Positions 35,808-44,457 of a stretch of 64,000 nt of DNA are shown piece after piece. Each line of letters starts with the position of its first letter. Positions within the stretch are counted from its first letter, which is position 1. Under the pieces are notes generated by a model that saw only the letters and a list, made by a program, of their open reading frames with translations, was not told the DNA's origin and ran no database searches. Origin of the DNA: Paenisporosarcina antarctica (GTDB lineage Bacteria > Bacillota > Bacilli > Bacillales_A > Planococcaceae); the NCBI RefSeq assembly GCF_004367585.1, contig NZ_CP038015.1, positions 3,540,001-3,604,000 on the forward strand, in the 5' to 3' direction. The position numbers were made by a program, and so were the translations under genes.

Positions 35808-37436
35808 TTATAGTTCATTTATTCGTTGCGAAAGTTCTCTAAATTTCAGGTCAAGATCTGTGTACGCTTTATCTTTTGGTGTGATAAAGCTAAGTTTCCC
35901 TAACACTTCTTGTCTTTCTGTTTCAAGTTTTAAACGCAACTCATCCTGATTATCTCTTTTTGGTGATACTTCTTTCAAAATCTTTTGTATGTGATTGTTC
36001 GAAATGACGAGTTTACTGCTCATCGTTTTTTCTAGAAAGTATCGATCATGTGAAACGACTAACAGCGTCCCATTGTACTGTGCTAATGTATTTTCTAGCT
36101 GTTCACGTGAAGGTAAGTCGAGATGATTTGTTGGCTCATCTAATATAAGGATATCTTTTTCTTCTAGTATATAGGCCATCAATTTGCACTTAACACGTTC
36201 ACCCATACTCATGTTCTTAATGGTTTCTGTCCATTGAGATGCCGTAAATCCTAAATGCTTCATTAAATTTTGAACTTTTCCTCTCGCTTCGAATGTTTCT
36301 TTATAAAATAGTTGCTCTGGTGTTTGTTCAAGTGGTAAATCAAACACTTCTTGCGTTAAATAACCAATATTTGCAGAAGGTGAAACCCATACTTCACCTT
36401 CTGCTGTTTCTAGTCCAAGAATTACTTTCAATAAAGTCGTCTTTCCACTCCCATTCGGGCCAACTATTGAAATTTTTTCGCCATGCTGAATCGTAAAATT
36501 GACGTTTTTAAAAATGGTTCGTCCGTCAAATGCCTTTGTTACATTCTTAACTTCTAAAAACCGTTTTCCTACCTTATTATTTGATTCCATTGAAAAATGC
36601 ACAGTATATTCTGGCTCAACAGGTTCAACTTTTGCTTTTTCAAGCTCTTTTTCAAGACGCTTTCGTTTTGATTTTACTTGTGCATCCATACGCTTTGCTT
36701 TTACGCGATAGTATTCTTTAATTCCTTCCTTTTTCGTTGATTGTGCATGAGCTTTTTTAGACCAAGAAGTGAGCTCATTCATTTGTGCTTCAATTCGTTC
36801 AACCATTTTTTGCTGTTTTTCATATTCACTTTGCTGAGTAAGTCTTTTCTGTTCACGAACTTTCATATAACTAGAATAATTACCTTTGTGTTCGATAATT
36901 TTTTTATCTTCAATCGACCAAATTTTTGTTGCAACAGTATCTAAAAAATATCGATCATGCGAAACAAAAATAATGGTGCCCTTATAATTCTTTATTTGTT
37001 CGTTAATCAGCTCTGTACTTTGGTCATCGAGATGATTTGTCGGTTCATCTAATAGTAAAAGATGTGCATCTTTTGAAAGACCTTTTGCAAGTCTTGCTTT
37101 CAATTTTTCTCCGCCACTTAATTGTGAAAAATCATGGGTTGGTACATGCCATTTCGCTAGTAACGTGTCTTCTAGAGGTGTCACCTCTTCGAAAGAATGT
37201 ATCTCGGTTTCTTGTTCAACCATAACAGTTTCCAAGTTCTGTTGTAGCCATTGAATTTGTCCTTTTGCCGGTATCAAGTCATTGTTAATTAATTGCAGCA
37301 AGGTCGTTTTCCCCGCACCATTTTTGCCAATGATTCCGATGATATCCCCTTGTTGTACGCTAGCATTTACATCTTCAAAGACCGTTAGATTCATTATCTC
37401 AAAGCTGATGTTTCGTAATTTTAGTAGTTCTTTCAT
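35808..37436 (-). CDS. vmlR: ABC-F ribosome protection protein VmlR
   Basis: 542 residues with two ABC domains and no membrane part. Walker A motifs are GKNGAGKTT and GPNGSGKTT, signatures LSGGEKLKARL and MSMGERVKCKL, with a long basic linker between them (about 190-280), the antibiotic-resistance domain that reaches the ribosomal A/P site region. The sequence reads as a close match, from memory, to Bacillus subtilis VmlR, which protects against virginiamycin M, lincomycin and tiamulin. An attenuator lies directly upstream (37467-37577). The gene and its leader sit between two copies of an intergenic module. Confidence 0.93.
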   Translation of the reverse strand: MKELLKLRNISFEIMNLTVFEDVNASVQQGDIIGIIGKNGAGKTTLLQLINNDLIPAKGQIQWLQQNLETVMVEQETEIHSFEEVTPLEDTLLAKWHVPTHDFSQLSGGEKLKARLAKGLSKDAHLLLLDEPTNHLDDQSTELINEQIKNYKGTIIFVSHDRYFLDTVATKIWSIEDKKIIEHKGNYSSYMKVREQKRLTQQSEYEKQQKMVERIEAQMNELTSWSKKAHAQSTKKEGIKEYYRVKAKRMDAQVKSKRKRLEKELEKAKVEPVEPEYTVHFSMESNNKVGKRFLEVKNVTKAFDGRTIFKNVNFTIQHGEKISIVGPNGSGKTTLLKVILGLETAEGEVWVSPSANIGYLTQEVFDLPLEQTPEQLFYKETFEARGKVQNLMKHLGFTASQWTETIKNMSMGERVKCKLMAYILEEKDILILDEPTNHLDLPSREQLENTLAQYNGTLLVVSHDRYFLEKTMSSKLVISNNHIQKILKEVSPKRDNQDELRLKLETERQEVLGKLSFITPKDKAYTDLDLKFRELSQRINEL

Positions 37437-37466
37437 ATAATCAATCCCTCTCTTTATAGGGAGAAC

Positions 37467-37577
37467 AAAAAAATCCTCCCAATTAACTTGGAAGGATTAG
37501 CCGTATTTACACATTGCTCAAACAAGCTATTTAATTAAATAGCTTTACAGTTTATAGAAAATGGGCAGACTAATCCT
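37467..37577 (-). promoter_or_regulatory. Transcription attenuator in the vmlR leader
   Basis: On the minus strand a terminator AATCCTTCC..GGGAGGATTTTTTT (37500-37467) precedes vmlR. Upstream, AGGATTAG (37577-37570) is exactly complementary to CTAATCCT (37500-37493), the left arm of that terminator, so an antiterminator can form instead. Between them lies the perfect palindrome AGCTATTTAATTAAATAGCT. A four-codon frame ATGAAAATATAA begins near 37639, and a TACAAT -10 element lies near 37672. This is the arrangement of antibiotic-induced ABC-F attenuators, in which a stalled ribosome in the leader frees the antiterminator. Confidence 0.75.
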
Positions 37578-37935
37578 AGTTTTTATTAGTTGAAATATGC
37601 TATTTCAATTTTTAAAAATAAGATTATATTTTCATCGTCCGCCGATCTTCCCTTCTATCAATAATTAAAGTCATTGTATCACATCTGCATGGAGAAGGAA
37701 AAGTGAGTATGCTTTCTAATTTCAGCCTATTTAGGTGTAGTTTACTTGAAAAAATTATCACCATTGGATATTCATTAACCCATCCATTTATCAATCCAAG
37801 AAAATTTTCTTTCTATAGAATGTCCGCTCGAGCTCTGTATGGAAAGAAAATGCCGACCACCATTGCTAGTGGTACCATACAGAATGCACAACTTTATTCC
37901 AGGTTTGTGGAATTGACGTTACTATAAAGTAAGCA

Positions 37936-38114
37936 AGGAGCAGCCGAAATTGTATCTTCGGCTGCCTTTTTTTTGAAGTATGTGTCCATTCTCTCGTAAT
38001 CCAAAATCAAAAAAAGCTGTGTTTGGGTTGTAGGTGAGCAACGGACGCCCATCCGTCTCAAGATTGGCTGTAGAAAAAAAGAGTATGAAAGTGACGTTGT
38101 CACTTCCATACTCT
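37936..38114. repeat. Intergenic hairpin module, copy B (right of vmlR)
   Basis: Same order as copy A at 35614-35795: hairpin GCAGCCGAA..TTCGGCTGC with a T run (37940-37973); middle at about 38025-38072 reading GGGTTGTAGGTGAGCAAC then CTCAAGATTGGCTGTAG; and hairpin AGAGTATGAAAGTGAC..GTCACTTCCATACTCT (38080-38114). The last part terminates the HxlR gene on the minus strand. Both copies point the same way. Confidence 0.7.
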
Positions 38115-38202
38115 GTTTTCGTTCTTTAGTTTATTGTGCTGTGGTTTTGCAGTCCAAACCGAACTGGATACCCGTGTCGAAACAGTGTGGGGGTAGATGA
38201 TT

Positions 38203-38556
38203 CTAAATAATTTCCTCTTCATCTACCACTGTATCCATATAATTTTTTCCCCAGGAATACATCGATTCCAGTATCGGCATTAAAGTCACTCCATTTTCAG
38301 TAAGGGAATATTCTACTTTTGGAGGAACCACAGCATACACTTCCCGATGAACAATTTGATCAGCCTCTAATTCTCTTAACTGATTCGTCATCATTTTGGG
38401 CGTAATATTTGGAAGAAGTGCTTTTAATTCGCTAAACCTCTTCGTTCCCTCTTTACCCAAATACCAAATGATAATCATTTTCCATTTACCACCAATTATT
38501 GATAACGTTAATTCTTTTTCGCAATTAAAATCATCTATATTTCGTTTCATCAACAT
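38203..38556 (-). CDS. HxlR family transcriptional regulator
   Basis: 117 residues; winged-helix DUF24 domain with [36 protein letters not shown] and the wing [13 protein letters not shown], typical of HxlR/YodB-type regulators that often sense quinones, aldehydes or thiol stress. Only one Cys (in DFNCEKE) is present, at the position of the redox cysteine of YodB/HypR. The ATG at 38556 with GAAGGA 7 nt upstream is chosen over the far longer frame from 38655. Divergent from the iron alcohol dehydrogenase, its likely target. Confidence 0.88.
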   Translation of the reverse strand: MLMKRNIDDFNCEKELTLSIIGGKWKMIIIWYLGKEGTKRFSELKALLPNITPKMMTNQLRELEADQIVHREVYAVVPPKVEYSLTENGVTLMPILESMYSWGKNYMDTVVDEEEII

Positions 38557-38572
38557 CACCATGTCCTTCCAT

Positions 38573-38590
38573 AGTATCTTTTTAGATACT
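38573..38590. promoter_or_regulatory. Probable operator between HxlR and alcohol dehydrogenase
   Basis: Perfect inverted repeat AGTATCT-TTTT-AGATACT, 17 nt upstream of the HxlR start and 88 nt upstream of the dehydrogenase start. HxlR regulators bind such dyads in divergent promoters. A second imperfect dyad AAGTGCGTACTT lies nearby at about 38602. Confidence 0.55.
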
Positions 38591-38677
38591 ATATCACAAA
38601 TAAGTGCGTACTTCCTTATATTGATTACATGGTTTACACTAATCCTTGTAGACAAAACAGAAGGAGTGAATCTTATT

Positions 38678-39844
38678 ATGAACCGTTTTACAATTCCAAG
38701 AGAAGTCTTTTATGGTGATGGTGCTCTCGATCGATTAAAAACACTCGAAGGTAAGAAAGCTGCACTTGTAATCGGAGGAGGATCCGTAAAGAAAAACGGA
38801 AACCTTGAAAAAATAGAAGGACTCCTACTCGAGGCAGGCTTAGAAACGAAAGTCATTGAAGGATTTAATATAGAACCAACTGTACAAATGGTCCAAGATG
38901 GCGCAAAAGTTTTAAATGAGTTTGAGCCAGACTGGGTAATCGGTATTGGTGGGGGTTCCGTGATGGATGCGGCAAAAGCTATGTGGTTATTCCATGAGCA
39001 TCCGGAATTAACATTTGAAGAGGCAGCTATACCTTTCACATTGCCTAAACTTCGCACAAAAGCCAAGTTTGCTGGGATTCCAACAACAAGTGGTAGTGGT
39101 GCGGAAGTATCAAATTTATCCGTAATCACTGATGAAAAGACTAAAATTAAGTATCCATTAGCTGATTTTGAATTGACTCCTGATATTGCGATCATTGATC
39201 CAGTGATGGTAGAAAGTATGCCTCCTAATATCACAGCGGATACAGGAATGGATGCATTTACGCATAGTATTGAAGCATATGTAGCTAAACCGCGTACTGT
39301 TTTCACTGATTCTCTAGCTATTGGAGCTGCTGAAATCGTTAAAGATAATCTTCTTGCTTCATATAATGGTGATCAAGAGGCTCGTAAAGAAATGCATAAC
39401 GCACAAGCAATGGCTGGTATGGCTTTTGCCAATGCGGTACTAGGAAATGTACACAGCTTGGCTCACAAAAGTGGTCCTACTTTTGGTATTTCACACGGTC
39501 GTGCCAACGCGATTTATTTACCTTATGTCATTCAATTTAACCGTACAGTTGTAACAGAACGCTTTGCTAAGATTGCTACTAGACTTGGTTTAGAAGGCAA
39601 GACAAACGGTGAACTGGTTGATTCTTTAGTTGCCTATATACATCAGCTTAATGCTGATATGGGGATTCCAAAAACACTACAAGCATTCGGTGTGTCTGAA
39701 GAATTATTTAAAGAGCATGTAGATGTGATGGCTGCTAACGCCATGACGGATCCTTGTACTGGTACAAATCCTCGTGAAACTACAGAAGCGGAAATGAAAA
39801 ATCTATTTGTAGCTGCATATTATGGTGAGGATGTTACTTTTTAA
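38678..39844 (+). CDS. Iron-containing alcohol dehydrogenase
   Basis: 388 residues; the frame is open further upstream, but the ATG at 38678 has AGAAGGAG 10 nt ahead and gives the expected start [23 protein letters not shown]-binding [15 protein letters not shown], then the metal-site segment [24 protein letters not shown] and [10 protein letters not shown]. Members reduce aldehydes or oxidise alcohols such as butanol, lactaldehyde or propanediol. Divergent HxlR control fits an aldehyde-stress role. Terminator at 39883-39933. Confidence 0.92.
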   Translation: MNRFTIPREVFYGDGALDRLKTLEGKKAALVIGGGSVKKNGNLEKIEGLLLEAGLETKVIEGFNIEPTVQMVQDGAKVLNEFEPDWVIGIGGGSVMDAAKAMWLFHEHPELTFEEAAIPFTLPKLRTKAKFAGIPTTSGSGAEVSNLSVITDEKTKIKYPLADFELTPDIAIIDPVMVESMPPNITADTGMDAFTHSIEAYVAKPRTVFTDSLAIGAAEIVKDNLLASYNGDQEARKEMHNAQAMAGMAFANAVLGNVHSLAHKSGPTFGISHGRANAIYLPYVIQFNRTVVTERFAKIATRLGLEGKTNGELVDSLVAYIHQLNADMGIPKTLQAFGVSEELFKEHVDVMAANAMTDPCTGTNPRETTEAEMKNLFVAAYYGEDVTF

Positions 39845-39882
39845 GTTGAAGCATTAAGAATTAGAAATAGACTTTATTAATT

Positions 39883-39933
39883 AAGCCATCATGTAGTGGA
39901 TTGAATAATCCTCCACTTCATGATGGCTTTTTA
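39883..39933 (+). terminator. Terminator of the alcohol dehydrogenase gene
   Basis: AAGCCATCATGTAGTGGA pairs with TCCACTTCATGATGGCTT with one mismatch, followed by TTT. Confidence 0.85.
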
Positions 39934-39939
39934 CTATAT

Positions 39940-40105
39940 ATGTCAATGATTTTTGTTTCCATATCGTACAAATAATCCAAGATGGCGCAAAAGTTTTAAA
40001 TGATTTTGAGCCATACTGGGAAATCGATATTGGTTGAGGTTCCGTGATGGATGAGGCAAAAGCTATGTGGTTATTCCAGGAGCATCCGGAATTAACATTT
40101 GAATA
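39940..40105 (+). pseudogene. Decayed internal duplicate of the alcohol dehydrogenase gene
   Basis: About 136 bp (39968-40104) match positions 38888-39023 of the gene just upstream at roughly 90 percent, with weaker similarity for another 30 bp to the left. The match covers codons 71-115, including the NAD-binding glycine loop, where GGTGGGGGTTCC has become GGTTGAGGTTCC and so carries a stop. Most differences are G to A or T, as expected of unselected AT drift. Neither end of the gene is present. Confidence 0.88.
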
Positions 40106-40215
40106 CTCTATGCGAATAGAAGTAAAGATTGTGAGATAACTCATAAATTAAATCTTATATGCTATCCTTACACAGTATAAGTGTTATTAAAAACCTATTT
40201 ATAGGAGTGTAAAGA

Positions 40216-41250
40216 ATGAAAAGATTTTATTATCTAGACTACTTACGAATTTATGCGACTATTGCTGTAATCACTATTCATGTATCAGCTTCCGCGGTCA
40301 GAGCTAATCCTTTTGAAACTGGTTTGTCAGGTTGGCTTAGCGGTAACTTTTATGAATCATTGGCACGTGCATCAGTTCCAATTTTTATCATGATCAGTGG
40401 AGCTCTTCTTTTAAATGACAGCCGTTCTCTTCCCTATAGTCAATTTTTGAAAAAGCGAATAAGTAAAATAGCGATACCCTTACTATCATGGAGTATTATT
40501 TATTATTTAGCAGGTTCTTACAGTAATGAATACGAATATTCAACCAAAAATTTTATTTATAAATTACTGACAGATGATATCATCTATCATTTATGGTTTA
40601 TGTATACAATTATTGGGTTGTATTTAATTACACCATTAGTAAAAATTCTAATGCAACATTCAGCTAAAAGAGATGTCGAGTATTTTTTAGGGTTATGGAT
40701 ATTTGCTTCGGTTATATTAAAATTCATGGTGTATCTTGTTGATTTTAGTATAAAAATTGAGTTATTTTTTGTTACAAACTTTGTGGGATATTTTGTGTTG
40801 GGTTATTATTTATTAAAATACCAATTTTCTAAGAAAAACATTTTGTATTCCCAAATTTTACTGATTCTTGGATTATCGGGAACATTCTTTTTAACTTATT
40901 ATGGAACGATTAAAAACCAAGGATCACTAGAACAGTACTGGTATGAGTATCACTCTATATCCGTCTTGCTTACTTCAGTGGGATTATTTACTTTATTTAA
41001 AGATATTGTGTTTAAATCAAAACAAGATATCAATGCCTTCCTAAATTGGTTTAGTCAATCAAGCTTTGGAATTTTCTTAGTTCATGTTTTGGTTCTCAAC
41101 TATCTTTTACCCACTGTATTCGAAAAAATAAATATTCAATTTCATTCCATTATTGCGATACCAATGATTGTTATAGTAGTCCTAATTGTCAGTTCAATGA
41201 TTACATATATCATTCAAAAGATACCTGTTTTAAGAAAAATGGTTCCTTAG
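40216..41250 (+). CDS. Acyltransferase 3 family membrane protein
   Basis: 344 residues with about ten helices. The N-terminal YYLDYLRIYATIAVITIHVSA carries the catalytic His of the family, and ARASVPIFIMISGALLL and ISKIAIPLLSWSIIYYL follow in the expected order. Members O-acetylate cell-wall or exopolysaccharide sugars (OafA/WecH-like). AGGAGTG lies 9 nt ahead of the ATG. It is a single-gene unit with its own strong terminator. Confidence 0.9.
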   Translation: MKRFYYLDYLRIYATIAVITIHVSASAVRANPFETGLSGWLSGNFYESLARASVPIFIMISGALLLNDSRSLPYSQFLKKRISKIAIPLLSWSIIYYLAGSYSNEYEYSTKNFIYKLLTDDIIYHLWFMYTIIGLYLITPLVKILMQHSAKRDVEYFLGLWIFASVILKFMVYLVDFSIKIELFFVTNFVGYFVLGYYLLKYQFSKKNILYSQILLILGLSGTFFLTYYGTIKNQGSLEQYWYEYHSISVLLTSVGLFTLFKDIVFKSKQDINAFLNWFSQSSFGIFLVHVLVLNYLLPTVFEKINIQFHSIIAIPMIVIVVLIVSSMITYIIQKIPVLRKMVP

Positions 41251-41289
41251 TGCATTTGCCTAGGGAAATGAGAAAAACTAACACACTTT

Positions 41290-41338
41290 AGGCTGAATTA
41301 CTCCCAATTCTTTTGGAGTAATTCAGCCTGATTTTTTT
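41290..41338 (+). terminator. Terminator of the acyltransferase gene
   Basis: AGGCTGAATTACTCC pairs perfectly with GGAGTAATTCAGCCT and is followed by a T run. Confidence 0.92.
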
Positions 41339-41419
41339 CGCAAATAAAAAGACTTCAATAAATTATCGAAAAACCCATTGTAGTAACACAAACCTACTAA
41401 CATCGTTTCTGAATCTAAC

Positions 41420-41872
41420 CTATTTCTTAATCCAATTCGTTTCTACCTTAACACCTGCATCTATTAATAAATTATAAACAGGACATCTTTTTTCTACTTC
41501 TTCTTTTAATTCCTCTATTCGAGAAAGATCTTCATTCGTACTTATAATAACGTCAAAATTCACATTTTGAAAATGTGGTGAAATCCCTTCGACCCCCATT
41601 AACCCTTGTAAGTCTAGTGTTCCATCATTTACAAAATCTACGCCTTGATAGGAAAAAGACTTTTCTTTTGAAATGATCCCAATCATAACGGAAGTACAAC
41701 TAGACAACCCAGCCAATACATATTCAACAGGATTTGGTCCTTCATCAGTACCACCTAGACTTTTTGGTTCATCAACGATTAATGGTGAAAATTCTCTAAT
41801 CGAAATTGACGTTTTCAAACCACTTTCCCATTTACCACTTGTGTTCACCTTTAATAATTGTTGAGTTGTCAT
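41420..41872 (-). CDS. OsmC family peroxiredoxin-like protein
   Basis: 150 residues of the OsmC/Ohr fold. GPNPVEYVLAGLSSCTSVMI carries the first redox cysteine and VEKRCPVYNLL the second, both in the usual positions. Members reduce organic hydroperoxides or act on sulfur compounds (YhfA-like). It lies directly before the sulfone-sulfur operon but is separated by 478 bp of repeats, so co-transcription is unlikely. Confidence 0.9.
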   Translation of the reverse strand: MTTQQLLKVNTSGKWESGLKTSISIREFSPLIVDEPKSLGGTDEGPNPVEYVLAGLSSCTSVMIGIISKEKSFSYQGVDFVNDGTLDLQGLMGVEGISPHFQNVNFDVIISTNEDLSRIEELKEEVEKRCPVYNLLIDAGVKVETNWIKK

Positions 41873-41987
41873 GTAATCTCCCCTAATTCCTAGTTATTTG
41901 GTAGGCTTTATTTTAATCTAAATAATCAAAATTGTAAATCTATTTATCTCGTTACCTGTTTATGATCTATTCAGTATTCTTACTAAA

Positions 41988-42365
41988 GGTACTTTTTTAC
42001 ATCATCAACACCGCAGCGAATGGGCCGCTCTGAAGATGACATTTTTACATACAGGAAATGACCTGTTATAAACGCCAAAAATTGTTGTCTGACCCGGGAT
42101 GGTATAGAAAATCACCAACACCGCAGCAAATGAGCCGCTCTGAAGATGGAGTAGTTTCATTTAGATGGAAATGAAACTATCATAAATAGTCTTAACTAGA
42201 CCAATAACTTACAATGCCTGTTATCCCCCCCTTTTAATCGACATCCATATCGTTAGCAAATGAGCCATTCGGAAGTTGAATTCGTTCATTTATATAGGAA
42301 ATGACCTGATATAAATGAAGCTTCACTAGATCAATACGTGCAAAGCCTGTTATTCTCCACCTTTT
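41988..42365. repeat. Three degenerate tandem repeats of about 127 bp
   Basis: Units at about 41988-42110, 42111-42238 and 42239-42365. Shared blocks are CACCGCAGCGAATGGGCCGC (and CGCAGCAAATGAGCCGCT, CGTTAGCAAATGAGCCATT), CTGAAGATG and GGAAATGACCTG. Units 2 and 3 share CTAGA(C/T)CAATA and TGCCTGTTAT; in unit 3 the latter overlaps the stop codon of the acyl-CoA-dehydrogenase-like gene. They look like successive duplications of that gene's 3' end and trailer. Confidence 0.65.
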
Positions 42366-43570
42366 GTCCACAGTTCGAGCGGAAGTCCTAGAAGCCCCTT
42401 GCCTACCCATTCCCTTGCAATATTATTGGATGGGCCCATGGCGATTCCAGCTCGTGCATCACGGAAAAGACGTTCGATTGGACCTTTTTTGTATCCATAA
42501 CCGCCGCTAACATCCATCGCAGTTCGTGTCGCTTTATTCGCTACTTCAGAAGCATGAACTTTGAATTCTGTCAGGGGTAAGGTTAACTCTCCTTGGTCTC
42601 TCCCTTCAGACTGTAAAATAATTAATTGTTCAGCGAGATCGATTTGCCAAGGTTTTGTACTCTCGATTAATATTTTAGCTTCTGCCAGTTGTTGTCTGAT
42701 TACTTGATAATCTCCTATGCGATTGTCAAAGTCTCGGTGAACCGTTTTCGTCGCGTGCTCCGTTGCGAGTTGAAGTGCGTTTTCCGCTACACCTAACCAG
42801 GCAGATCCAAGTCCGATCAGGTAAATAGGTGATACGCCGTGTAGCAGAATATCCTTCCCACGTCCTTCTCCACCTAGAATATCGCGTTTAGGAATTAGTA
42901 CATTATGGTAAGAAATTGGTCCACTATGATTGCCATGTACACCTAGGGCATCCCATATTTGCGCTTTAATACCTGGTAGCTTGCCGTCTACGATGAAAAA
43001 GCTAATATCCGTTGCATCTAAAGCATCCGGGCTACGTGTTTGAACGACATAGAAATCGGCTTGACCTGCACTTGTCGTGAACGATTTATCTGCATGTAAA
43101 ATATAATCTTCTCCGCTACGCTTAGCTTGGCTGAAATTGTACCACCAATGTCCTCCAGATGCTTTTTCACTAGTAGAATATGTTCCAATCCAGCCTTTTT
43201 CAATCGGTTTTAGCCAGCGTTCCTTCTGGTCTTCACTTCCATAAAGGGTGATGGTTTGGATTGCCCCTACATGCATGACATAAACCAGTGCTGTTGACGC
43301 ACATGCTTTACCGATTTCTTCTGCCACTATGGCAAACGCCACATGATCAAGGTCCAAGCCATTATATTTCTTAGGGACAAGAATATTTCCCCATCCATTT
43401 TTAACTAATGCCTCTAAGTTTTCTCTTGGGAAACGTCCTTCTACATCCGTAATGTCAGCGTTCGGCAATATGACTTCATTCACAATGCTTCGGATTTCTT
43501 TTCGAATCTCTTCGTAATAGTCTCTTGTACTTTTTAAATAGGTTGGTCGTTCCAATAAATCGATAGACAT
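42350..43570 (-). CDS. Acyl-CoA dehydrogenase-like flavoprotein (SfnB/DszC group)
   Basis: 406 residues of the acyl-CoA dehydrogenase fold: N-terminal helices, then AEEIGKACASTALVYVMHVG, the flavin segment ATEHATKTV, and the C-terminal MDVSGGYGYKKGPIERLFRD. Ordinary acyl-CoA dehydrogenases have a catalytic Glu that I cannot place with confidence here. Linked to sfnG and an FMN reductase, it belongs with the FMNH2-dependent monooxygenase-like SfnB/DszC proteins of sulfur scavenging. CAGGAGGTAG lies ahead of the ATG. It is 302 bp downstream of the reductase gene, with a hairpin in the gap. Confidence 0.78.
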   Translation of the reverse strand: MSIDLLERPTYLKSTRDYYEEIRKEIRSIVNEVILPNADITDVEGRFPRENLEALVKNGWGNILVPKKYNGLDLDHVAFAIVAEEIGKACASTALVYVMHVGAIQTITLYGSEDQKERWLKPIEKGWIGTYSTSEKASGGHWWYNFSQAKRSGEDYILHADKSFTTSAGQADFYVVQTRSPDALDATDISFFIVDGKLPGIKAQIWDALGVHGNHSGPISYHNVLIPKRDILGGEGRGKDILLHGVSPIYLIGLGSAWLGVAENALQLATEHATKTVHRDFDNRIGDYQVIRQQLAEAKILIESTKPWQIDLAEQLIILQSEGRDQGELTLPLTEFKVHASEVANKATRTAMDVSGGYGYKKGPIERLFRDARAGIAMGPSNNIAREWVGKGLLGLPLELWTKGGE

Positions 43571-43826
43571 ATGGATGCTACCTCCTGTGTTTTATTAATA
43601 AAGATTCTAAATTCAAACAGTCACGGATCGTTCAATGTGGTATTTCATTAATGTCTAATAAAGTTCGGAGTAACATGACGTTACTTCCCATTTTATTTGC
43701 CTGTATAGCGGCTCATTAAGCGCTTGTATCATAGACTACTAGCCTTACATATGTTAAAATATTTAGGTAAATTCATTATTCATCCACTGATAGGGTGTTA
43801 GTGATTACATATCTTTATTTTGGAGG

Positions 43827-43861
43827 TAAAAGTATTCCAGTACTTTTGCCTCTCTTTTTTA
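43827..43861 (+). terminator. Hairpin in the gap before the acyl-CoA-dehydrogenase-like gene
   Basis: GAGGTAAAAGTA pairs with TACTTTTGCCTC, and TCTTTTTT follows on the plus strand, opposite to the genes. A look-alike sits at 45649-45688 in the sfnG leader. Confidence 0.45.
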
Positions 43862-43872
43862 TGTGCACATTT

Positions 43873-44457
43873 CTAGACCAGCACTTTTCTTGGAATGGCA
43901 GGTTGATCAGCTCCCTCAAAACGTTTATCGATTAAACGTGTAAGACTCACTACATCACTTGCCAATGCTTCAAGTCGCTCAAGAATTTCGTAACTGCTTA
44001 TTTCTTTATTAGTAAAGTGTTCATTATGAATATACACACTGCCCGGGACTACATGCGCTTTGAAGTAACCTGCAAGAGGTTTAAACTGATGTTCTAGCGC
44101 CAAATAATGATGATACGTTCCTCCTGTTGCAATGAAGCCAACTACCTTCCCTCTTAAAGCGTCATTTGGTATTAAATCAAAGACATTTTTTAAAGCACCT
44201 GTATAAGTCCCTCGGTAAATGGGCGAACCAATAATATAGCCATCAGCGCTTGATAGTTGATCAATTAAATGTTTGGTATCTCCTTCATAAAGTGCAGGGT
44301 CCCTACCATCACAAAAGCCTACTGATAGGTCCTTTAAATGGAGATGGATGGTTTCAATCTCCGGGTTATTGTACTTAGCAAAATCAAGGGCTTTGTCAAC
44401 AGCATTAAATGTCTTAGATGAAGATGATAAACTTCCAGTTAGTCCTATAATTTTCAT
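43873..44457 (-). CDS. NADPH-dependent FMN reductase (MsuE/SsuE type)
   Basis: 194-residue flavodoxin-like protein starting KIIGLTGSLSSSSKT, the phosphate-binding loop of the SsuE/MsuE family; IIGSPIYRGTYTGALKNVFD forms the next flavin loop. It supplies reduced FMN to two-component monooxygenases. The start codon overlaps the sfnG stop by 4 bp (ATGA), which ties it to that enzyme as its reductase partner. Confidence 0.9.
   Translation of the reverse strand: MKIIGLTGSLSSSSKTFNAVDKALDFAKYNNPEIETIHLHLKDLSVGFCDGRDPALYEGDTKHLIDQLSSADGYIIGSPIYRGTYTGALKNVFDLIPNDALRGKVVGFIATGGTYHHYLALEHQFKPLAGYFKAHVVPGSVYIHNEHFTNKEISSYEILERLEALASDVVSLTRLIDKRFEGADQPAIPRKVLV

Noticed and set aside
37703-37927. 74-codon plus-strand frame between vmlR leader and module B
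   Set aside because: There is a ribosome-like AGAAGGA just upstream, but the composition is not protein-like and no family is recognised. It may be a remnant at most.
39881-40144. 87-codon minus-strand frame
   Set aside because: It runs antisense through the dehydrogenase terminator and the decayed dehydrogenase fragment; its similarity to the antisense of the real gene explains it fully.
41988-42365. CRISPR array
   Set aside because: Units are about 127 bp, degenerate and contiguous, with no short conserved repeat alternating with unique spacers, and no cas genes.
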